Shown here piece by piece: positions 48,301-57,300 of a stretch of DNA of 64,000 bases (its first letter is position 1; each line of letters starts with the position of its first letter). The DNA comes from Saccharina japonica (Eukaryota > Sar > Phaeophyceae > Laminariales > Laminariaceae). A program made the translations under genes and the position numbers. The notes under the pieces are model-generated. The model saw nothing but the letters and a program-made list of their open reading frames with translations, was not told the origin of the DNA and did no database searches. The stretch spans positions 1-64,000 of the forward strand of contig MEHQ01003205.1 in assembly GCA_008828725.1 (NCBI GenBank). The letters are read 5' to 3'.

Positions 48301-51300
48301 TTTTTAATGTCTATCAAGAGACGATATGGTCATATCTTTCGCGATTCACAGTTTAAATATCTATATGGGCGACTCAAAACCCTTATTGACACGCTCAATT
48401 TACTATGGTTCTCGTGCCTGGTGGTGCTACACATTGCCCGTTTCAGTCTAATCGGCATTTTGACCAGGGTACTATTTTTGTGTTTTGATACTTTATGGTA
48501 CCCTTTCGTTTTGAAACAATGTTCATCTGTTTATTTTGTCGGGACGCCCATACATCCTGCCCGCGACCTGCCAAAAATAACTATCTTGGCATATATGTAT
48601 ACCGTTCGGTTTTCACCGAGTAAGTTCTACACAAAGCAAGGTCTTCTCAACACTATTTTTCAAATCGGACAACGTAAAGCGACTGCAATTACAGCCTCTT
48701 GAATAATGTTGGCCCAGCATCGTAGAGTACCTCGACGATATATATTTCGCCGCTGAACAGAAAGTTGAGGAATCGATCTCTGGCGATCCACGGCCGGAAA
48801 TAAAAACAACACCAGCCCTCGCGCCACGTATGCCGGACCGTTAAATTGGCAAGCTGCCGTGTCCTGGCCATGAAATCTGGTTATCTAGTTGTTATCACGT
48901 GAACTGTGATGTGAGCCAGTTGAGCACACAATCGTACCATTGGACAGCCTGACCAGGGAAATAACCTCCGCGTGAGAATGCTCGTGCTGTATGCTGCCTA
49001 CTCCTGCTTTTTGAGTGGACGATAGTCTGAATAATGACAACAGTTGAGGAACCGAGATATGTACCAGCTGCTGTTGTAAACGAAAGCACGCTTCGACACC
49101 GTTCCATTAATTTTTCAATTTTCGGGTCGTGATTCAACGCAAACATTTAAAATCGAACGCTCCATCAGTTCACGTGCGTAAGACGTTATGGCTGCATGGC
49201 CACCGTTTTGTTGTCGACGCAGTATGTGTACTGCATGGTTTATGTCGGACCTTCCTGAACAGTTTCTACTGCATTCCCTTCCGCGATTAGGGTAGGGTTG
49301 TTGCGTATCTCGGAATGGCTCATCGTCGGAAATACCGACGTGTTTGTGCATTCAATCATCATGGCATCTAGAAGCACGCTCGGCGGGCCTCCGACAAGTT
49401 TGGATTTGAAGCACGCCATCGCGTACGAAATAAACGACCGTAGGATTAACCATACAGCAGTCGTTGATGTGAGTTACCTACAAGATGTACGTGCCACGAA
49501 AGGTGCAGCAATTCTGCCTTTTACCGCTCCTTGCAACATAGCACCCAGGGGGGGTCGTTTTCTCATCACTTATAGGCCCTGCAGTCATGCTTATTCAGGT
49601 TCAAGCGACGGAAAGTGACAAACAAACTAAAACCAGAGTAGCTCGTTATCGCTGAGCTGTCGGCGAGGGAAACATATCCGCTCTGACCGTCGGGTTGCTA
49701 CGGAAATTACTGCTGGGGTACGTGAAGCCATTCCGATCGTCAACGTTCCTCGCCAAATATATGGACGATTTTGAATACTGAACAATCATGCGCCTGGGTA
49801 CATTAGGCTACAGTGCTCCCGACCATATACAAACGCGAGTGACTGAAGCTTTATTTCATGCCAGCACAATACAGTTGGGCGGTCATCGCTATCGTCTAGA
49901 AATGAGACCGACGTTTGCTGTAGTACCCGGCGCCCCCCGGTTGACTATTTTGGACAATGGAAATGTTACATTTCTCCCTCAATTATACAACATGCGTTTA
50001 TGCCATTGTACTGTATACCATGTATATATTGGATATCACAACACGCACGAACGATCGCCGGCGGAGCCCTACTGGTCGGGCTGCACTAGGCTACGGTCGC
50101 GCCCCTTTCCGTGGCAGCGTGATTTGTATACTATTTGTTCCGAGGAACGCTACCTTAAAGTTCCGCGAACGAAAAGACACACGATTATTGTTAACTGTGC
50201 ATTGTCTGTGTATAGGTAGTGACCGTTGATCGGCGGGTCTACAGGCAGCAGTTGCTGTCGACAACACTTATTAAGCTTTGGAACACATTCGTCGCCAACA
50301 TTGCAGGGGGGTTTCGTATTATTTTTTGTTTTGTGAGGCACAATGGCCCAATATGCACACACGTCCGGGGGCGCATTATCCCAGAGCCCCCCTGGAGTTT
50401 ACGGTAAGTAAGTATTTCCTCCGGCGTGAGTATTATCTCCTACCATGATAGAAATATCAAGATATTGACGGAAACGTATACATGATGTTTATACATCGGC
50501 TTTTAAAGCACGAAGCCATACCGATTCAAATAGGTATCACTGTGTCCTTGAAGTCGGTCTACGTTTGTCACGGCATTACCAACCTGTCCTGTGTAGTGAC
50601 TCGCAGCCGTTCTTCCTTCAAATTTCGTATAGGATAGGCTTCACATTCAACCATTGCGCAAGGGACGCATCATCACTCTGACCCCTCCTTGAAGCATGGC
50701 TTCCCGCAATAGGCGGATATATCGGCTGAGGTTTATACCATCTAGTATTCTGTTCGAGTTTTACATTTCGAGTGCGAGGCGTGCTATCAAGGGGGTACCA
50801 TTGTTTGGCTGATACTCAGTTTTAATGGCGAGTCTCCTAAACCCCAAATCGTCGGAATACCAAGCTATTTTTTGTGGTTGTTTGTTTTGTACACGTAGGC
50901 CATGATGTTGTTCATCAAGAAAAAAACGAAATTAAGGGAGGTATAGTCCACCTCGAGTGACCACCCTCCGAAGCTACATGGTTCATCTCCACTGTAGCAT
51001 GCAACATGTTGCCGACTTGGCATGCTGGATGTGTCATACCATTTACTGCTGAGAATCGGTCAACATTACAATCTAGTGTATGTATACGATGACAACACAA
51101 TATTTGACGATGCATTCTTAATTCTTTTTTTTTCGACGTGGAAATTAGGTCACGACTTCATCATTTCCTGTTCCGTACTGCTTGTCATGTAAGAGAACAT
51201 TAAATACGGCAACACAGCTGCACCCAAAAAAACATAGTTCGTGGCTTTTTGAGCACCAAGATATTCATGCGCGATTGCCGATGTGGCGTGCTGGCCACGA

Positions 51301-54300
51301 CGTACATACCTTGAAAGCTAAAAGAACGCCGTGATATCAGCAGCAAACGCTATTGCGGAAATTGTGAAAATATTATGCCCGTGTCCAACGCCTCTTTGCC
51401 GGCTGCGATTGAGTCCATCGATCCTCCTCGCGCGACTCCAATCGCCTAGCACTCCCTCCACGGACCCGGGCGGGGTACCAACGTTCACTGCAGTGTGCAC
51501 CCCAGCTACTTGAATGCCTCCGAAGTGGGCGGTGAAGGGACTACCAATCGTAGGAAGATGAATTTTTGTTAACATGCACCAACGATCATTTACAAATTAT
51601 GAATACGAGGTTACCCTTCGCTGTGAAATTGACTTCGTATCCGGGGGATATCCCGAGTTGAAGTGGGGCAACATCATCAGGCATTCCCAGGGTACATTGA
51701 TAATTTAACATGGCGTAAAATTGACTTTAAAGTTCATCTCGCGGAAAGACTTGTACTTACAAAGGCAACATGCCTCGGGCGTAAAGCGTGGGGAGTGTTG
51801 TACCACTGCTGTAGCCTCCAGCGTTTTCACTGAGCCCGTCGTTTGTTGTTCCAAATAAGCTGTGCTCCTATGATTTTCACTGCGCTGGTGGCGCCCCCCT
51901 CATAACCATCTGCAGCATACAATTGCTATAGATATATTTCCGATGGTGAGTAAAAATTCTTAAAACCGGCAAGCCCCTAATGTACCTAAAAACATGGTTA
52001 GATGTTGTGACCTACACTCGTACCTGTGTGTGACGTAACTTCGTTCGTTAGGCGAAAGGCGGTAACAGTACCCCCCACTGTTCTCTAGGTACTTAATGTT
52101 TTGTTTTATAGTTGCCGCAAAGAACCTCCGCAGGGGCGATCGAACTCATAAGCCATTACCTTCGCTGTCGGCATTTACGAGCGGATGCACTGCATTGTCA
52201 TACAGAGGTACAGCCAGGTCGTGGTCAATCTGGTTGCACACGATGTGCATGGAAACCTGTGTTCTTGAAAAGCACATAGGAATCTCCGTCAAACATGCTG
52301 ATTAAGATCGACAACGATCATAGACACGGGCATTATCGACGGTCGGAGTCATACGGTATGTGTGCGTCATCAAATACGACTTGGTCACGCTTTCCTACCT
52401 AAGTTCGTAGAACTAGCGACGTTTTTGGTTTTGCGGGAGGGGTTGCGAAAAACAAACTTGAGTATTTTAAACCTGTCCCGAAAGTGTACGCATACGTCAA
52501 ACCGTGAATACAAACGGTTGTAAATACGCCAGATGTTCCTTGGTACAAGTATAAAGAGTGGACGGCCAGTTTTTGTTTGACGTCTGGAGGACCTGCATAT
52601 CTCACCCATGGTCGACCTATTGAAAGGCTAGCGCATGCACAGGAATAACTCGAAGCAATACCGCATGCCCTAGATGTTAAGCAGTACAAAACACGCTCAA
52701 AGGTTCGCTGGAAAATCATATTATCCTGTACGTTAAATGGTCTCCACTCGGAGACCAGAAAGCATTCACGGGACGTGGAACAGGAGATTACCATTTCCTA
52801 CTTTCGAATAGATGTTTATCTGTGGTATCCGTCCCTGGCACGTTTGCGTCCCACCCCCCTGTTTTAAATTCAGATTGTTCGGTTTGTCAGCCAGAGTATT
52901 CGCTAGGGATCGGCTACAGCTGCCTGAAATGTTCTGGAGAGGAAAAGAGAATGGCCAGATTCGTGGCTGCTGTCGTGGTTGCAGCTGTTCTTCTTGCGTC
53001 TTTGGCTCTTCTAAGGCACATGGGGAGCGTGGTAGACGGCGAGTCAACGGAAATATTGACTGCACGCCAAGGCTTCTTCGGGCGTAAACTTTCTTGGTTC
53101 AAGGTCATGGCGACGAAGTCTCTCCCGCTGACGACCATCAAGATCGTCGTGGTTGTGTGGCAAATTATATTTCAGGTGAAGATATCTGCTTTCGGTTTCA
53201 ACATCGGTGCATACAACATAACTGATTATAATTCATGTACGAGCTGGTGCCAGAAACAAGCCGAACATTTTATCTTCGGGCTCTCAAACCTCGAATGATT
53301 AAAATTTCATCGTATCAACCGTATCTACATGACTACATCATGACCGAGAACGCATCGCTGACGCGGGTGTATATATCAGAGCTGTACACCGTGAGGTACT
53401 AACACGTATTTGGAGTTTAAGACGCTTGGGCAGGCAGAGAAACCTAAACCGTTGATACCTACAGCTGTCTTACGCTGCCGCCGAGTTTTGAATCTAAGTA
53501 TTGGATTTAACGAAGGCTGCTGCCTCAATCGGAGGGCCTCGCCCGAAAGAACTCCGCTTGAGCGTACTCTCGGTGCGGTGTCTCTCCCTGTCATTGAATT
53601 TGGCCGAGCTGTAGGGGGAGGTCTGATTTTTTTACTGTGCCTTTGGCCCTGTCCCGGGCTCGCTCTCGAGCGAATGATCAATTGGCACGTCGCTGAACTC
53701 ACACAACAGATCATAGCCTGCAACCACGTGTTTGTTCAAACCGCGTTTCTTGCTGATTACTAACCGATTTCACTCCAGTTCTCATTCACGCTGCCGCCGA
53801 TCATTCAATGTAAGTATAGGATTCGGTGAGGCCTGCTACCAAGGCCAGTGGTTTATGACAAAGGTAGCGGCCGGGTGTTGTGCAACCTCACCCAAACGGA
53901 CTTGTATTACGCGTACGTTAGACGTATGTTTGGTACGCACGCGCGAGAAGTCTGCCTCCTATGTCAGGGACAGAAGGAACTAGTTTGCGTGCTTGAACGT
54001 GTGGCCCCCAGTTCTCGTGGACGCGCGGACCTCTGTACTCACCGTCGACTGGATGTTGCGCTCCGCTATACTTCACGTTTGTCACCCAACTGATTTTCAT
54101 GATCTGGTCAACAGCCGTGGCCGCCAGCGACGTGACTACCGAGCTTCCCACGCGAAAGGAGTGAATAGTGAAGGGGTCCGGCAATCCCTTCATTTTCCGG
54201 TGCTTCTTCAGCGCCGCCACATTGCGCTGCGCTGACATGGTTACTGGTCCACGGTCCTCTTTCACAAGGGCAACAGGGAACAGACGATCCTTGCTTAAGT

Positions 54301-57300
54301 CCAACCCAAACCTTTGTGCGGCGGAAATGTACTTCGTGATCCCCCTCAACACTCTGATCGGTGGGGATTCTTTGTCCACAATACGGCCACCGCTTCGGAG
54401 AATCGCCGCACAGTTTTCCCGAAATAAATTATTTGATACAAGAGCTCCGCTGCGCGGGCGGCTAACGCCGCCCGCTACGCTCGCGGAAGGAAGAATAGAA
54501 CCAAATGTGAAAAGCGTAAAAGAGGAACATGTAATGTTTTTGCAACTGGCGACTTGATAATGCCAAGAGCTCCACACGTATGACGGCAAATACAGGACAG
54601 AAACAATACTGGTGATTTTTTTTATCTTCCAACACGAAAAAACATCGCGAAGAAAGCAAAGCTTCGCTCCGAGGGACAGCCGCCCGCTACGCTCGCGCAA
54701 CTTAAGCAAAGGGGCAGAAGAGGTCCACGATGTGTAAAGACCAACTTGAAAAGGGCAAAGAGATTCATGGTGCGATGCAGCGAAATACTTACTGCTGTAC
54801 GCAACTGAACGTACAGCAGTACCCGTCTACCGCTGTATTGTGATGCAGGAGTACTGGTATGTGGCATATATTCTGTGGCAAATCAAGTATCATACCTGTG
54901 TACGGCGACAGCAGTACGACACAAAAAAAAACACACACACAAATAACCAACAAACGTACAGGCGACTTGCAAATGCATACAGCAGTACTCGTAGTAGATC
55001 AAGAGTAGATAGATAAATAGTTTTTCGACAAATAACGCACCGCTTGAACTTGGCTTGAATGTTCTTTTATTACAGACTAAAAAATCCTTATAATTTCGGA
55101 CATACATACTGGATTCATTGCAGCAGCAGCAACAGTGAGGACCTTCATGTTCCCCTCGTGTCTCGGTGGACACGCCACGCCTAGCCACGAAAAAAACGAC
55201 CGCGCTCCTTCTGACCCCCCCCTCTACTGGCCAGCGCCCTCCCATATACCCGCGGTGGTGCCGGGCTCGCACGTGCTGTCGTGCTCACTGGGTGCACGCA
55301 CGAACCCAAAACCGGAAATGTTAAAAACAAATCAAGTACGTCGTATCAAAAAATGTTTTGTAAAAAAGTTGAAATTGCAAGTTTAGAACTAAAAACACAG
55401 AAACATAGGAAACCCAAGAACGTCCGGGAAGCAAGTAACTTCTGCTTCGGCAATTAGAGGCTGAGAGTGGCTGTGAGGTGCCAAGATATGCCGAGGAAAG
55501 CTTCCGAACCAAAGAAGATAAAGCTATGCATGTCTATAGTCTGGCCGACTCACGTAGCCGTAAAACATACGAGCTCATGACATCGAATACGTCATACCCT
55601 CGACTCAATGACTCGAACAGGAGGGAAACCAGCGCAATGTCTCCGTTAATCTCAGTTCTCCTGGACATCGACCGTGCGGATTGAGCTCGTTGCGCTGGTT
55701 TTGAAGCAACCAAGTAGAGTCGTGCGTCAATCGTGGGGCTGATCTCTTGACCGGGACACCCACCTGTTTCCGCGTGTTGCTTACGCAAGACACGGAAAAC
55801 TCTACCAAACGGCTAAAGTGATGGTTGCTCAGACGTACGACTCTACCACGGCGCTAGGGTAGGGGTTTATTCGCTTGTCTATCTCTCCCCATTATTTTTC
55901 TCTTGCCAATTATTTCGTGCATGGCCGTCCGTAACTTCGATACAAAAGTTTGGGTCGATCGACAGGGCTGCGTACGACTTCGCACAACTACTAGTAGGAT
56001 CACCCCCCCCTCCGTAGATGACTCCACGCCTGATATCGGAGAGTCGTGTACCAATGATGTTTCTCCGCCGTGCGAGTCTACGTAGGAGGACGAGTCAAAT
56101 AAGTTGTTATCCGTCGTGGTTTATCGTCCTTGCTGCCCGTCCAGGTATTTAAAACAAAATGTGCAGGGTTTGTAAATCGTCACTGTACACTGTGTTATAT
56201 TGACTCTTATTCGAATTTGAACACAATTGTGCGGACAGAGAAACCGACAACGTAGAAACCTCATCATATTTGATGTAGACAATAATTGGTCATGTTTCTG
56301 ATCACCGTACAACGACAGGTATTGCTTGGTTCGGGGTAGATCAACAATCGCACACTCATCAGTAGCCGTAGTTCATTTGATCTGCTCTCATCAAAGGCAA
56401 TACAGCTCAATCGGAAACTTCGAGTACTTTAAGCATGCTTGAGGTTCCTTATCCGGCTATTTCTGGTGCGTTTTCGATAATAACATTAACCACATATATG
56501 ATACTATTCACCCTTTTGAGCCATGGTGTTGAACGTTTTGAAATTTCCATTTGCGATGGTTGTATTTGGTGCAAGTATGCGCAATGCGAGAGTATGTCTA
56601 TATTCTGTTTGCTGGCCCGCTAGTTTAGATCAAACTTCCCGAACAATAACTGTAACGCTCATATGCATTATGCCATGAAAGCGAAGTATAACCCACCATT
56701 CACAGACCAGAATGAAGCATAGCCATGCCTAAATGTGTTCAATAATGCCCAAGAGCCACAGTAGCCTGTTGCTGGACCCATCTCGTAGTGACAGTAGTTT
56801 ACGAACGATAACTACGTGACGACGATAATAATTGGTTCGGTGTCGGTTGGTCGTTATTCAATGTACTCCCGGTGATTAGGTGAGGATACAAAACAGTCCG
56901 CACAATTTATCACTGTATGTGCTCATGAAGAGGTGTGCTGTCTAAGCTGAATATGCCTTATTCCGTGTTATATGGCATGGTCAGTATGATTCTTCAATAA
57001 CGTACTTTGTCTTACATCTGGAATCTGCTGCCTGACCGCTGCTGACCGCTGTCCCCTTCAGTTCTCCGCACTTGCCGAAGACGTGTTTCCAGAGGAGTAC
57101 GAGCAATTCCTGTCCTACATTAGCTTCGTCGACTTCGACATCAGCGTCATCGGGTCCTACTCGTGCACACTTCGTTCGAATTTCTACATTCGTCTTGGAC
57201 TTGCCACTATCACACCGATCAGCCTTCTCGCGGTACTTGCTCTCGCATACTATATCGCCAAGAGGAGATACAAGAACTCCCCGCAGTGTATCATCACGGC

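Larger units (their letters stand above)
53176..57061 (+). other. Intron 8 (3,886 bp)
   Basis: GTGAAG ... GTCCCCTTCAG. Contains an antisense tyrosine-recombinase fragment and CTACGCTCGCG repeats. Other stretches (54.8-57.0 kb) hold only unassigned short frames. Confidence 0.65.

Noticed and set aside
48307..48702. 131-codon plus frame with hydrophobic stretches in intron 7
   Set aside because: No family resemblance, not phase-compatible with exons 7 and 8 as an added exon, and no flanking splice sites of quality.
50219..50407. Frame containing FVANIAGG, which resembles the end of a beta-helix repeat
   Set aside because: No Gly-Ala-Ile/Val opening in the cassette phase upstream and no donor after GG; one short motif match is not enough.
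51318..51575. 85-codon minus frame with ATG start in intron 7
   Set aside because: GC-rich patch open in both directions; no domain recognised.
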